DNA of 64,000 bases from Saprospiraceae bacterium (lineage in GTDB: Bacteria > Bacteroidota > Bacteroidia > Chitinophagales > Saprospiraceae): the NCBI GenBank assembly GCA_020629035.1, contig JAHDEC010000015.1, forward strand, positions 34,311 to 98,310, read 5' to 3'. Both the position numbers and the translations under genes were made by a program. Below, piece by piece: positions 27,642-37,670 of this stretch; position 1 is the stretch's first letter, and every line of letters begins with the position of its first letter. The notes below the pieces were generated by a model, which saw only the letters and a program-made list of their open reading frames with translations, had not been told where the DNA came from and searched no databases.

Positions 27642-29468
27642 TTATATTGCCTGATATAAAGCTCCACCTTTGCTAAAATAGCCGTCTACTTTTTTACTTA
27701 CTTGTGGGTCACTTATTAATGGAGGTGCATGAAAAGGCTTGATCCGTGCATCAATGATTAATGGTCCATTGCAACCCCAATGTTTAAACTTGGTAAATGC
27801 GTTTACACCGTATATATCGTGTGATGGATTAGCCCGAGTAAAACTTACCCATAAAAAATTATTAAGCGTTGCCGCTGTAAATTCAGCTTCATCACAAATG
27901 ATAATTAGTGCAATACCAGCTAATGTTTGTGCTGCAAGATGAGTACTTAATTGATCCATTTCTTGGATAGCGTGATCATAATCCGAAAAATCAATGCCAC
28001 TGATTGCCAAAACCCCAGGTCTGACCATAGTCGCAGATGACCATCCATTGGTCAGATTAAAATCATCAGGCATTTTATCAGATAAAGAGCGTTGGACAGG
28101 CCTATTGCAAGCAATAACCACTTTAGATCCTGCATTCCATCCATCACCTGAATAATCAAGTGTATCAATGGTAGTATTTGTCTGAAAATGAACATCCTGA
28201 GACCAATCAATTCTCGCCAAGCAATGATCAAAAAATCCTTCTATATTGTCGGCATTTAAGCCTTCTCCTTCAGCGGCAATCCACAAAAATTTAGCTAAAG
28301 ATGTTTGACCAGAACCCAAAATTCGGTTCGCTATGGTTAGAATTTCTTCAGGTTTTTGATCTCTAAAAGGCATGTATCTTTCTTGGCCAACAGCCAGCAA
28401 TAATGGATGCACACCTGCAGCATCTACGGCATTAATACTTTTTAATCCTGGAAACTCGCCAGGTGTGAGTGCTTCTACCAATTTATGGATTAAAAAGCCA
28501 AAACTACTATCTTCCATAGGTGGCCTGCCCACTACAGAAAAATGCCATAAAGCATCCTTTCGATGATACACTTTATGCACTTTCATAACTGGAAAATCAT
28601 GAGTCAAACTATAATATCCTAGATGATCACCAAAGGGCCCTTCTGGTTTTTTATAGTCTTTTATTATTTCACCTGTGATTACAAAATCAGCATCGTTAGA
28701 AATCACATTTCCAAGCTTGTCAAAATGATATCGAAAGCGACGATTAGCCAACATTCCTGCAAAGGTTAATTCGCTTAAACCCTCAGGCATCGGCATGATA
28801 GCGGAGAATGCGTGAGAAGGTGGGCCTCCAATAAAAACCGAGGCTAAGAAGGGTTTGTCGCTTTCATTGTATGCTTTGTGATGAACTCCAATGCCTCTGT
28901 GTAACTGATAATGCAGGCCTATTTCTTGGTCTGTTATATAGTCGTTTCCATTAAGTTGGATTCGATACATCCCAAGATTTGATTTCATAATTTTTTGGCT
29001 ATCCGGCGGGAGTGTCATCACCTGAGGCATAGTAACAAACGCACCTCCATCATCGGGCCATGATTTCACCAGGGGAAGATCGCTAATCGAGCACTCAGCA
29101 TAGGTGGAAGCGGATCGAAACTTGGTTTTTCTGGGAAGAGCTTTTAAGGCTGTAAAGGGTGCTGAAATATATCTTCCTGGATTTCTTAAAAACGCAGTTG
29201 GATCTGCCTTTAGTTCGGTTACCTTTTTGACTTTGTCCAATGTCTTTCTAAATAGAAAATCGGTTCTTTCAAAAGTTCCATAAATATTTGACACAGCTTG
29301 GAACTTACTTCCTTTTACCTTTTCGAATAGGATAGCTGGTCCTTGGGCTTCAAAGACTCGGTGATGGATTTCTGCCATCTCTAAGTTAGGGTCTACCTCA
29401 AACGGGATTCTCAACAGCTGTCCCTGCTTTTCTAGGTCATTTACACAAGCTCGTAATGATGCATACAT
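27642..29468 (-). CDS. UbiD-family decarboxylase
   Basis: The start is put at ATG 29468, two codons inside a TTG frame. The protein of about 608 residues is a UbiD-type prenylated-FMN-dependent (de)carboxylase. Features are the N-terminal LRACVNDLEKQGQLLRI, PAILFEKVKG, the Arg/Glu-bearing segment EGPFGDHLGYYS, and a long C-terminal half with PVQRSLSDKMPD. Bacteroidota homologues are usually annotated as menaquinone or ubiquinone biosynthesis decarboxylases; as this organism should use menaquinone, that pathway (futalosine-derived) is plausible. No ubiX is visible in the window. Confidence 0.85.
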   Translation of the reverse strand: MYASLRACVNDLEKQGQLLRIPFEVDPNLEMAEIHHRVFEAQGPAILFEKVKGSKFQAVSNIYGTFERTDFLFRKTLDKVKKVTELKADPTAFLRNPGRYISAPFTALKALPRKTKFRSASTYAECSISDLPLVKSWPDDGGAFVTMPQVMTLPPDSQKIMKSNLGMYRIQLNGNDYITDQEIGLHYQLHRGIGVHHKAYNESDKPFLASVFIGGPPSHAFSAIMPMPEGLSELTFAGMLANRRFRYHFDKLGNVISNDADFVITGEIIKDYKKPEGPFGDHLGYYSLTHDFPVMKVHKVYHRKDALWHFSVVGRPPMEDSSFGFLIHKLVEALTPGEFPGLKSINAVDAAGVHPLLLAVGQERYMPFRDQKPEEILTIANRILGSGQTSLAKFLWIAAEGEGLNADNIEGFFDHCLARIDWSQDVHFQTNTTIDTLDYSGDGWNAGSKVVIACNRPVQRSLSDKMPDDFNLTNGWSSATMVRPGVLAISGIDFSDYDHAIQEMDQLSTHLAAQTLAGIALIIICDEAEFTAATLNNFLWVSFTRANPSHDIYGVNAFTKFKHWGCNGPLIIDARIKPFHAPPLISDPQVSKKVDGYFSKGGALYQAI

Positions 29469-29562
29469 TGGCAATAATTCTATCTATTAAATGTCAAATC
29501 TAAGGTAAGGTTTATATAGATTAATTTTTAATATTACTTTCGTACCATAAGCCATCTAATTA

Positions 29563-30357
29563 ATGAAGCAGTATCACGATTTATTACAGCATATTTTAGA
29601 TCATGGAGTTAAAAAAGATGATCGAACAGGTACAGGAACTATAAGCTGTTTTGGGCACTCTATGCGATTTGATTTATCGAAGGGTTTCCCAATGGTAACC
29701 ACCAAAAAACTTCACTTAAAGTCGATTATCTATGAGTTACTATGGTTTTTGAATGGTGATACAAATGTTAAATATCTGCAAGAGAATGGCGTGAGAATTT
29801 GGAATGAGTGGGCCGATGATTACGGAGATTTAGGCCCTGTGTATGGTAAACAATGGAGAAGCTGGACTAAACCGGATGGCGGTACCGTCGATCAAATTGC
29901 TCGAGCAGTAGAAACGATTAAAAACAATCCTGATTCTAGGCGAATTATTGTAAATGCTTGGAATGTTGGTGAATTAGAGCAAATGGCCTTAACTCCTTGT
30001 CATTGTCTTTTTCAGTTTTATGTGGCTAATGGCAAACTATCATGTCTATTATATCAGCGATCTGCTGATAGTTTTCTAGGTGTTCCTTTTAACATAGCAT
30101 CCTATGCATTATTGACGATGATGATGGCTCAGGTTTGTGATTTGGAGGTTGGCGAATTTATCCATCATTTTGGCGATGTGCATTTATACAGTAATCATCT
30201 TGATCAAGCAAAATTACAACTCAGTCGAGAGTGTAGAGAACTACCTACCTTGACCATAAACCCAAGTATAAAAAACATCTTTGAATTTAAATTTGAAGAT
30301 TTTGAACTAACACATTATAATCCTCACCCACATATAAAAGCCTCAGTAGCAGTTTGA
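29563..30357 (+). CDS. thyA: Thymidylate synthase
   Basis: The 264-residue protein has the exact length of E. coli ThyA. It methylates dUMP to dTMP with methylene-tetrahydrofolate. Signature parts: DDRTGTGT near residue 19, the dUMP phosphate-binding [10 protein letters not shown], catalytic Cys146 in [12 protein letters not shown], and [18 protein letters not shown]. It lies divergent from ubiD with 94 bases between the start codons. No folA follows, unlike in many bacteria; the next gene is of unknown function. Confidence 0.97.
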   Translation: MKQYHDLLQHILDHGVKKDDRTGTGTISCFGHSMRFDLSKGFPMVTTKKLHLKSIIYELLWFLNGDTNVKYLQENGVRIWNEWADDYGDLGPVYGKQWRSWTKPDGGTVDQIARAVETIKNNPDSRRIIVNAWNVGELEQMALTPCHCLFQFYVANGKLSCLLYQRSADSFLGVPFNIASYALLTMMMAQVCDLEVGEFIHHFGDVHLYSNHLDQAKLQLSRECRELPTLTINPSIKNIFEFKFEDFELTHYNPHPHIKASVAV

Positions 30358-30646
30358 TGTATCAACATATTGTAATTTGCTGATATTTAACGAATTAGAG
30401 CCTTGCGTCAGATTTAATTTTGGTCTAATTTTAGTGTAACTATAACAACAAGTCAATCCATTATGCGGACGGTGAGAACCACTGTTTGCAAGTAAAAAAA
30501 GGGTATTGTTAATCTATGTTACGCCTCAAATAATCATTATAAATAACTTTTGATTAACAATTTTTACTAAGCTAATCTCTGCATAAAGCCATGCCTGTCA
30601 TGGTGTTTGATTTGTACTATTTATTAAACACTGTAACACCTTGGGC

Positions 30647-31279
30647 ATGATGCTATTCCTAAGGGAGCTCGTTCATGAGTTGGATTTAATATCCTTTAAG
30701 AATAAGTATGAACGATTATCCCATTTGAATATCCCGCTTGAGTATCTCTATCGTCAAAAAGTCTATGGCTTTTATAATGACAAAGATGAGATTCTTGGAG
30801 GGTTTATTTTAGGCTTTGATAAGCCATTTAGAACCATAACTAGCTTTAGTTCTAATAGATTTCAAGACAAACTACACCAACGGATTATGGGTGGTGGAAA
30901 TGTATTCGAAATTTGTTGTTTCTGGCTAAAACGACCTATTATTCGAAATCCGCGAATGAATGCAAAAGCCTGGTTATTACTGGGTCAGGCAGTCGAAAGT
31001 CAATCTCATAGAGATTACATCATCTATGGAACACACCTGAAAGGTCTGGCACTTTTGTATAATTATCCGAAGAATTCCTTCCTATATCATCAGGAAACAC
31101 TGAATGAAAAGTCAAACTATATTTTCATATCTAAAAGGGAGTTCTTTATTAGTGGTGCAAAGGAAATTATTTTCAATAAAAATGGCGAACGGCTCAAACA
31201 AGCTATAGAATATCACTTTGATCCAGTCATCGATTTATTGCTGGAAATGAGAGACAAAGTGGCTACTGTGAAGGTTTAG
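30647..31279 (+). CDS. Unknown protein of about 210 residues
   Basis: The longest frame begins at TTG 30641; ATG 30647 (or ATG 30650) is the likelier start. The protein has no signal peptide or membrane helix. It carries GGFILGFDKPFRTI, FEICCFWLKRPIIRNPRMN and a YGTHLKGLALLYNYP segment. Overall it could be an acyltransferase-like (GNAT) fold, but I do not recognise a diagnostic motif. Its 3' end overlaps the convergent lipoprotein gene by 17 bases. Confidence 0.55.
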   Translation: MMLFLRELVHELDLISFKNKYERLSHLNIPLEYLYRQKVYGFYNDKDEILGGFILGFDKPFRTITSFSSNRFQDKLHQRIMGGGNVFEICCFWLKRPIIRNPRMNAKAWLLLGQAVESQSHRDYIIYGTHLKGLALLYNYPKNSFLYHQETLNEKSNYIFISKREFFISGAKEIIFNKNGERLKQAIEYHFDPVIDLLLEMRDKVATVKV

Positions 31280-32144
31280 TGTTGTCAGCCAGTATCTCAG
31301 TTTTTTCGAGGAGATCTAAATATTGTTCTGTGTATTTCCTGTCGAACTTTTTTAGATAAGTTAGCATTGGCTCTAAGCCCATGACTTCACGGCGCTTATC
31401 TAGATGTTTGATATCCTCAATTCCAAATTTTTTCAAACGAAATAATTGAGTGCCATACCATTGCTTAAAGCCATGCCTCAGTAATAGTCGATCTTCCGCA
31501 AAGGCCAGATTGCTTAGCGGAAACTTACCCTGTTTTGCTAACTCTTTCAGCTTTGGATAATAATAACTAAGCATCTTCAGAGACCCATTTAGTAAGTGGT
31601 TCATGAGTAATTTATTTGCTTCTTGATCGATATTCTCTAAACATGGAAATCCACATTGCTCTATGATCGAGTAAATTATAGCAAGTGATTGTTGGTCCAG
31701 AATCTCTTTTTTCTCCCAATCATTCCAAGGAATGGTGCGACTGTATTCTTGTATCTTAATAAGATATTCTTCTTTTTTGTAGCAATCGACAAGGACCTGT
31801 TTAAGTTGCCTTATGTCGTTTTTTGAAAGTTCCCGAATTTGTACTTCCAAAAATTGATCATCCAAAGTCATCGGCCGCACTCTCACCTCTTTGATGGCGC
31901 CTGTCTCATCTTTGTAATAATCTTTCGCTAATTTGCCCTGACTCAATAACAATTTGTCGAGTGAATCTAGCGCTTCGCCTGCTTCATTTTTAAAACTTGC
32001 ATATACATAATTAAAGTGCTGTTTATAGATGCGATCCAATATTTCCCGCTCGCTCATTTTAGTTAAACACTGTTTTGGCTGTTGGAACCAATGACACGCT
32101 GCAAGTAGGCTAGCTATAATAATTATGGATAGGTAGATTCTCAT
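31263..32144 (-). CDS. Unknown lipoprotein, coupled to FAD monooxygenase gene
   Basis: The 293-residue protein has a lipoprotein signal (IIIIASLLAAC, Cys17). The mature part is helical and charged, with LTKMSEREILDRIYKQHFNY near the N-terminus and DKRREVMGLEPML near the end. I recognise no catalytic motif. Its ATG overlaps the stop of the upstream monooxygenase by four bases (ATGA), which shows translational coupling; a functional link is possible but unproven. Confidence 0.6.
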   Translation of the reverse strand: MRIYLSIIIIASLLAACHWFQQPKQCLTKMSEREILDRIYKQHFNYVYASFKNEAGEALDSLDKLLLSQGKLAKDYYKDETGAIKEVRVRPMTLDDQFLEVQIRELSKNDIRQLKQVLVDCYKKEEYLIKIQEYSRTIPWNDWEKKEILDQQSLAIIYSIIEQCGFPCLENIDQEANKLLMNHLLNGSLKMLSYYYPKLKELAKQGKFPLSNLAFAEDRLLLRHGFKQWYGTQLFRLKKFGIEDIKHLDKRREVMGLEPMLTYLKKFDRKYTEQYLDLLEKTEILADNTKPSQ

Positions 32145-33289
32145 AGGAGTTCATCCAGTGGAGCAAGTTTATATAAAGCCATCATGTTATTAGTCACTGC
32201 TTTTGAAGGAGCCAGTTTAAAAGCCAAGTTTCGCAAGCGTTTTCCTCGCTTAATATGAGCTATTTTTCCTAAGGTATATGACTGATTAACAATGGCATTT
32301 ACTTTTTTATGACGAACCGATCTGAAATCTGCAAAAGCCTTAGTAATATCATTGTGGTGCTTGATAAGTTGACCCAAGTAATACGCATCCTCTATGGCTT
32401 GTCCGCCACCCTGACCCATGTTTGGCGTGGTTGCATGTGCGGCATCACCCAATAAAAGTACACCTTCTTTGTGCCATACATTTATGGGTTTTAAATCTTC
32501 AATGTTATTTCTTGAGATGGCACTTGCCGCAGTATTTTCTATGAGATCTAACACGAATGGATCGAAATCTTTAAACAACTGCTTTAAGTTTGCTTTATAT
32601 TTTTCGGTTGGTTCAATGTCGTTTTCTGGTCTCTTAGCCACTGCAAACCAGTAAACTTCCAAATTCGAAATAGGTGAGAAGCCAAATCGGATTTGATTGC
32701 CCCACAATTCATAACCAGCCCTTGCATATTTTTCAGGGATGCTCGGTGTGCTGATTCCTCTCCAGCAAGTTTGACCACTGTATCTTTTTTGTGCATTTGG
32801 AAATAATTGCATTCTTAGTTTAGAATGAATACCATCTGCTCCGATGACAAACTTGCTTTCTGCCGTTTTGCCATTGGTAAACTGAACTGAATAGCCTGCT
32901 TTTGTTTTTGTCAAAGCCTCAAATTTATAGCCTAGTTGTACAACACCCTCATCGAGTTGCTTGAGCAAAACCTCTTGAAGTCTAGCCCGGTGAATCGCTA
33001 CAGTTGCAATACCATAGGAATCTTTAACAATCTGTAAATCTGGTATAGAAATACGATTGATTTCTTTAGTCATGAGTCCAAAGGATGATAGTTCATTTCC
33101 TGCCTTTATAATATCATCTTGAATTCCAAATGAGTTAAAAACTTGCATAGCATTGGCAGCTAACCAAATACCTGCGCCCACTGGTTTATAAGCGGGTGAT
33201 CGTTCATATACTTTACATGGAATATTTTGTTTTTGGAGGGCCAATGCTGTGCTAAGTCCAGCAATACCTCCACCTATAATTGATATCAT
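32141..33289 (-). CDS. FAD-dependent monooxygenase (UbiH / p-hydroxybenzoate hydroxylase class)
   Basis: The start ATG 33289 places the Rossmann motif at the N-terminus (MISIIGGGIAGLSTALAL), as in the family; a longer frame adds six residues (33307). The 382-residue protein has GADGIHSKLRMQLFP and the second FAD motif GDAAHATTPNMGQGGGQAIEDAYYL, plus GIWLAANAMQVF near the N-terminus. It should hydroxylate an aromatic or cyclic substrate with NAD(P)H and O2. The substrate cannot be predicted; the salicylate hydroxylase-like set is closest by feel. Confidence 0.85.
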   Translation of the reverse strand: MISIIGGGIAGLSTALALQKQNIPCKVYERSPAYKPVGAGIWLAANAMQVFNSFGIQDDIIKAGNELSSFGLMTKEINRISIPDLQIVKDSYGIATVAIHRARLQEVLLKQLDEGVVQLGYKFEALTKTKAGYSVQFTNGKTAESKFVIGADGIHSKLRMQLFPNAQKRYSGQTCWRGISTPSIPEKYARAGYELWGNQIRFGFSPISNLEVYWFAVAKRPENDIEPTEKYKANLKQLFKDFDPFVLDLIENTAASAISRNNIEDLKPINVWHKEGVLLLGDAAHATTPNMGQGGGQAIEDAYYLGQLIKHHNDITKAFADFRSVRHKKVNAIVNQSYTLGKIAHIKRGKRLRNLAFKLAPSKAVTNNMMALYKLAPLDELL

Positions 33290-33360
33290 ACTACAAATCA
33301 AAGGCATTTCTAACTTATTTCACTAATTGGAGAGTCGATTAACAAATCTTTTGAATTTAG

Positions 33361-33403
33361 TTAAAAAAAACAGGAGGCTCCCCGAATTAGAAAGCCTCCT
33401 GTT
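33361..33403 (-). terminator. Rho-independent terminator after the TonB receptor gene
   Basis: AACAGGAGGCT (33369-33379) and AGCCTCCTGTT (33393-33403) form an 11-bp stem with a 13-base loop. Read on the minus strand it is followed by a run of T, eleven bases after the receptor stop codon. Confidence 0.85.
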
Positions 33404-33413
33404 AATAGTTAGA

Positions 33414-35834
33414 TTAGAAGTCAATGCGATAATAGAATAAAGGCAATCGACCTAGTTGGTATTCATCAACGACTGGTCCATCTGGATGGTCGGGTGCATA
33501 GGTTTCCTTCAGTATATTTTTAGTGTCAAATAAATTAACAATATCAATGGCTATTTCGTGAGTGAGCTTGCTGGTGTTTATCTTATAGGATAACTTTAAA
33601 TCCGTCCTAAAGTATGGATCAAATTTTATGGTATTTACGGTTTCATCTATGTAAACGACATCCTGTTGCTGTAGGGATTTATCCAGATCCACTTCACCAT
33701 GCCAACCACCTCCGACACTGGTTACTTTTGTTCCAACGTTTATGGTTGATTTTTTGCCTACACTCCACTCTTTAGCAAATAAAGCATTGAAGGCAAAACG
33801 ACCATTAAATGAGGTGTTTCTCCAAACATCTTCTAGGGTTTTGTACTTAGAATCAAAAAGAGAACCTGTAAAAAGGAAGTAATAACCTTGGCTAAAAAAT
33901 CGCTCTAGCGTAAGTTCTAAACCATAGTTTCGTGCATTTCCACCAGTTGTTAATGAGTCCGGAAAGAATCGACTAAAACCGGCTCCGGCATTGATCAGAG
34001 AAAAACTACTCTCATCTAGTGCTACAGGTAAATCATAAAGATGTTGGTAATAAGTCTCTAATTTCAACCTAGAAACTTTACCTAGCATGCGATCATAAGA
34101 GGCTACAAAGTGAGCACTTTTTACTAATCCAATGGCATCTTTATTATGCTCTAAAGGATCATTTCCGATACTCTCTTGACTGTAATAATATAAGTAGGGA
34201 GATTGAATTTGTGAGTGCAAGCCCGTTCCAAAGCCTAACTTTTGTTTATCATCAATTTTATATGTCACACCCAATCTAGGTTCAAATGGAGAGAAACTCT
34301 TATCGTTGATGCCAAAATAGAGTGCAGTTACACCAGCAACAGCGCTCAGTTTTTCATTAAATCGATACTTATATTGTACAAAGGGTTGGATAAGCGGTAC
34401 GATTTCATTTGCATTCCACCGAGTCCTCCATGGGTCGAAACTGACTCCTGATGTATCTAAAGCTGGATTAACGATTCGTACACTATCGAGATAGTTAAAA
34501 TGCATAGCATCTACATTTATCCCAGCTTTTAATGTCGATTGTCTATTTAGTTTTTTTACATAATTAAAGTAGGCTGAATATTTGTTTTCTGTGAAGCTGT
34601 AATCAAGAATAGGCACTGTTGCATTCAATTGGAATTTACCGTCAACTATCTCTCTGTCGATAAATTCATGATATGCATTAACCGAAGAATGGGAAGCAGC
34701 TGCAGTTATTCTGAAATAAGTATCTTCATTTAGTGGTTGTGAATAGCTTGCTCCAAAGGTTCCCATTTGCGAACCAAAAAACTGGTCACGATCATTAGAC
34801 CCATAAATTAATGTTTCTCCACTTGGTGCTTCTTCAGTGCTAATTAGAATATCAATATCACTGACGCCACCAATGCCAAATAGTGATAAATTGCCACCAT
34901 TCTTTCTTGGAAAGTTAAGCCTAAATGAGGCATCTTGATATTTCGGTATAGCATCTGTTCCTACATCGATGCCTAATCCTTGGAATAATTGTAAACTTGA
35001 ATATCGATAGGTAGCTAAATACGAAGATCTATTTTCTCTACTTAAGGGACCTTCTGCCATAAGTTCAGTTCCCAGAAAACCAAGTTGACCGCTAAATTCA
35101 TGCTGCTCATTATTGCCATTTCTCATTTTTAAGTCAAATACTCCAGCTATACCGTTGCCGTATTCAGCCGGAAAAGCACCAGTATAAAAATCAGAATTTT
35201 TGAGGAATTTATTGTTCAATATCGTGACTGATCCACCTCCTGTTCCGGGAATAGAAAAGTGATTAGGGTTCGGAATATTTATACCATCTAATCTCCAAAG
35301 GACCCCTGTAGGAGTGTTACCTCGAATCACGACGTCGTTTCTAGAATCATCAGCACCTTGCACACCTGCAAAGTTTGAAGCCATTCTAGCTGGTTCACCT
35401 CGACTACCCGCATAGCGATTAGTTTCTTGGACGGAAAATTCTCTTGCGCTCACCGTTGCCATTTCATTAGAGACTTCGCCATTTCTTCTGGCGACGATAG
35501 TTACTTCTTCTAATTCGAGTACCGACTCTTCCATTTCAATACTAAGAATTTTTTCTTTTCCTGCATCGACGATGATGTCATTTAGAAGTACGTCTTCATA
35601 GCCGATATACGAAAAGGATAAATTCTGCCTACCTAAGGGCACATCATCGAGTCTAAATGTACCATCAATATCAGTAGTTGTTCCGATAGAGGCTTGTTCC
35701 GAAACAAGGCTTATATTAACGCCGATTAAAGGGAATTGAGATTCCTTATCGACCACCATCCCTCTGACTGTTTGTTGGCTTAGGAGGTTCAAGGTCGAAC
35801 AAAGTATGTAAAGAATAAAAAGATAATGTTTCAT
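33414..35834 (-). CDS. TonB-dependent outer-membrane receptor
   Basis: The start at ATG 35834 gives a standard signal peptide (MKHYLFILYILCSTLNLLS); ATG 35846 is four codons upstream. The protein of about 806 residues has a CarboxypepD-regulatory-like domain (residues about 23-105; VRGMVVDKESQFPLIGVNI), a plug domain (RYAGSRGEPARMASNFAGVQG, RGNTPTGVLWRLDGINIPNP) and a barrel ending LGRLPLFYYRIDF. Substrate unknown: no SusD-like gene or metal chelate genes sit next to it, so it is not a SusCD pair. A terminator follows at once and a 400-base gap precedes it. Confidence 0.93.
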   Translation of the reverse strand: MKHYLFILYILCSTLNLLSQQTVRGMVVDKESQFPLIGVNISLVSEQASIGTTTDIDGTFRLDDVPLGRQNLSFSYIGYEDVLLNDIIVDAGKEKILSIEMEESVLELEEVTIVARRNGEVSNEMATVSAREFSVQETNRYAGSRGEPARMASNFAGVQGADDSRNDVVIRGNTPTGVLWRLDGINIPNPNHFSIPGTGGGSVTILNNKFLKNSDFYTGAFPAEYGNGIAGVFDLKMRNGNNEQHEFSGQLGFLGTELMAEGPLSRENRSSYLATYRYSSLQLFQGLGIDVGTDAIPKYQDASFRLNFPRKNGGNLSLFGIGGVSDIDILISTEEAPSGETLIYGSNDRDQFFGSQMGTFGASYSQPLNEDTYFRITAAASHSSVNAYHEFIDREIVDGKFQLNATVPILDYSFTENKYSAYFNYVKKLNRQSTLKAGINVDAMHFNYLDSVRIVNPALDTSGVSFDPWRTRWNANEIVPLIQPFVQYKYRFNEKLSAVAGVTALYFGINDKSFSPFEPRLGVTYKIDDKQKLGFGTGLHSQIQSPYLYYYSQESIGNDPLEHNKDAIGLVKSAHFVASYDRMLGKVSRLKLETYYQHLYDLPVALDESSFSLINAGAGFSRFFPDSLTTGGNARNYGLELTLERFFSQGYYFLFTGSLFDSKYKTLEDVWRNTSFNGRFAFNALFAKEWSVGKKSTINVGTKVTSVGGGWHGEVDLDKSLQQQDVVYIDETVNTIKFDPYFRTDLKLSYKINTSKLTHEIAIDIVNLFDTKNILKETYAPDHPDGPVVDEYQLGRLPLFYYRIDF

Positions 35835-35846
35835 ATTTGTAATCAT

Positions 35847-36233
35847 TTAATTGATCTCAAAGCTAGTGGCTTGAATCCTAGCTATTTAAAACAAATGGTA
35901 CATTTTGAATTATTTAGTTTACAAAACGTAAAAAAATGAATGAAATGAATGTTTATTCAGGACTTATTACGCTTCTTTAGACCCTTAAGCTAGAATTTTT
36001 TTTTCAATATTGGCTTTCTTTTTTCGAAGCTGAATTGTGATTTTTATTGGTAAAGCTCAGAAATTTAAGGGGTTATGTTATTAAAATTATGCCTAATATC
36101 AACAAAGCTTATTTAGACGCCATCTAAATAATGACACTGTCATGATAATTTTGTTAATAAACTGTTACAATTTATATTTTTGTGAGGATTAAGCTCAGTT
36201 GAGTTTAAACATGAAACGAATTTAATTTTTACC
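35847..36233. other. Intergenic region between TonB receptor and act operon
   Basis: The 387-base AT-rich region separates two divergent genes and must hold both promoters. One TTG / TAnnTTTG pair is seen for the act operon (36151-36182). I found no coding frame or RNA gene. Confidence 0.6.
36151..36182 (+). promoter_or_regulatory. Predicted Bacteroidota-type promoter of the act-cox operon
   Basis: TTG at 36151-36153 is followed after 21 bases by TATTTTTG (36175-36182), matching the TAnnTTTG -7 box. The predicted transcript would start some 45 bases before the actA ATG. Confidence 0.5.
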
Positions 36234-37658
36234 ATGCACATTCAATTTAGAATGATAATACGTAATCTATTCAGTACGAATAAGTTAATTCTTTTACTCT
36301 TTTTATTCCCTTATTTTCTTGTGGCTGAGGCTTCACCTGATGCAGGTAAGACGACGTTTAAGAACTATTGTGCTTCGTGTCATAATAAAGATATGAAGTC
36401 TGATATGACAGGACCTGCGTTAGGAAATGCAGAAGAAAATTGGTCGGACTATCCAAGAGAAGATTTATATAACTGGATTCGTAATTCTCAAGCCATGATC
36501 GCAGCTGGTCATCCAAGAGCTGTAGAAGTTTGGAACGAATACAAATCTGTAATGACGGCATTTCCTGCCTTAACAGATGAGGATATCGAATCAGTCTTGC
36601 TATACATTAATGGTGTTGCAACAGGAACCTACGGGGCTGTAGCAGCAGTTGTGGGAGCTGACCAAGCAGGCCCAGTTGAAGAAAAATCCAACAACTATAT
36701 CTATTATTTACTTTTCGCCTTATTGGCTTTCTTAAGCTTAATATTAGCTCGAGTAATTAACAACCTGAATAGAATCAGTGCACAGCGCGAAGGTTTGCCA
36801 TACGAAGACAAAACGTTGATGCAAACATTAACAAGCAAGGGATTTATCAGCTTTGCTTTATTTGCCTTAATTATCATTGGCGGTTACGTAACGGCTAATA
36901 AAGCTGTAGATTTAGGAAGGCAGCAAGGGTATGCACCAGAACAACCAATTAAATTTTCGCACGAAACGCACGCAGGTATAAATAAAATTGATTGTCAATA
37001 TTGTCACGATAGTGCAAGGCGATCCAAGCATTCAGGTATTCCTGCAGCGAATACTTGTATGAATTGTCACACGGCTATTGTAAATGGTTCTGAATATGGA
37101 ACTGGAGAACTAACTAAGATTTATGCTTCAGTTGGATTCGATCCATCCACAGGAAAATACATCGATGATTACAATTCAATGGAGATGGACAGTGTGGAAG
37201 CTCTATTTAAGAAGTGGATTGGAGATCAATACATGGCAACAGAAGGAGTGGAAGAATTAGGAAGAGAAGGCAAGCGAGTTGTTAAAGAGCAATGGAATGA
37301 GATCGTAAGTTCATTAACTAATGAACAAAAGACAGATATCAGAGGTCCTATCGAATGGATCAGAATTCACAATTTACCTGATCACGCTTACTTTAATCAT
37401 GCACAGCATGTAACTGTAGGAAAAGTAGAGTGTCAAACTTGTCATGGTAAAGTAGAGGAAATGGCTGTCTTAGAGCAGCACTCTCCATTATCTATGGGCT
37501 GGTGTATTAATTGTCACAGAGAAACAGAAGTTCAGTTTGCAGGTAATGAATATTACGAAAGTTATGAATTATACCACGAGCAATTAGCTTCGGGGGACAG
37601 AGATAAAGTTACGGTAGAAGACATAGGTGGTCTTGAATGCCAAAAATGTCACTATTAA
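36234..37658 (+). CDS. actA: Alternative complex III subunit ActA, multiheme cytochrome c
   Basis: The 474-residue protein has six CxxCH heme motifs. The N-terminal domain (about residues 33-135) is a monoheme cytochrome with CASCH and a likely Met ligand. Two membrane helices follow (about 152-176 and 202-222). The C-terminal half is the pentaheme domain with CQYCH, CMNCH, CQTCH, CINCH and CQKCH, the last at the very C-terminus. The family passes electrons from the quinol site to ActE or directly to oxidase. The signal is at residues about 14-32. It is the first gene of the operon. Whether the N-terminal monoheme is ancestral to all Bacteroidota ActA I cannot tell. Confidence 0.9.
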   Translation: MHIQFRMIIRNLFSTNKLILLLFLFPYFLVAEASPDAGKTTFKNYCASCHNKDMKSDMTGPALGNAEENWSDYPREDLYNWIRNSQAMIAAGHPRAVEVWNEYKSVMTAFPALTDEDIESVLLYINGVATGTYGAVAAVVGADQAGPVEEKSNNYIYYLLFALLAFLSLILARVINNLNRISAQREGLPYEDKTLMQTLTSKGFISFALFALIIIGGYVTANKAVDLGRQQGYAPEQPIKFSHETHAGINKIDCQYCHDSARRSKHSGIPAANTCMNCHTAIVNGSEYGTGELTKIYASVGFDPSTGKYIDDYNSMEMDSVEALFKKWIGDQYMATEGVEELGREGKRVVKEQWNEIVSSLTNEQKTDIRGPIEWIRIHNLPDHAYFNHAQHVTVGKVECQTCHGKVEEMAVLEQHSPLSMGWCINCHRETEVQFAGNEYYESYELYHEQLASGDRDKVTVEDIGGLECQKCHY

Positions 37659-37670
37659 TCTTTTTGATCA

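Noticed and set aside
30358..30646. Possible RNA gene or folA remnant after thyA
   Set aside because: No cloverleaf, clear hairpin or DHFR-like frame was found.
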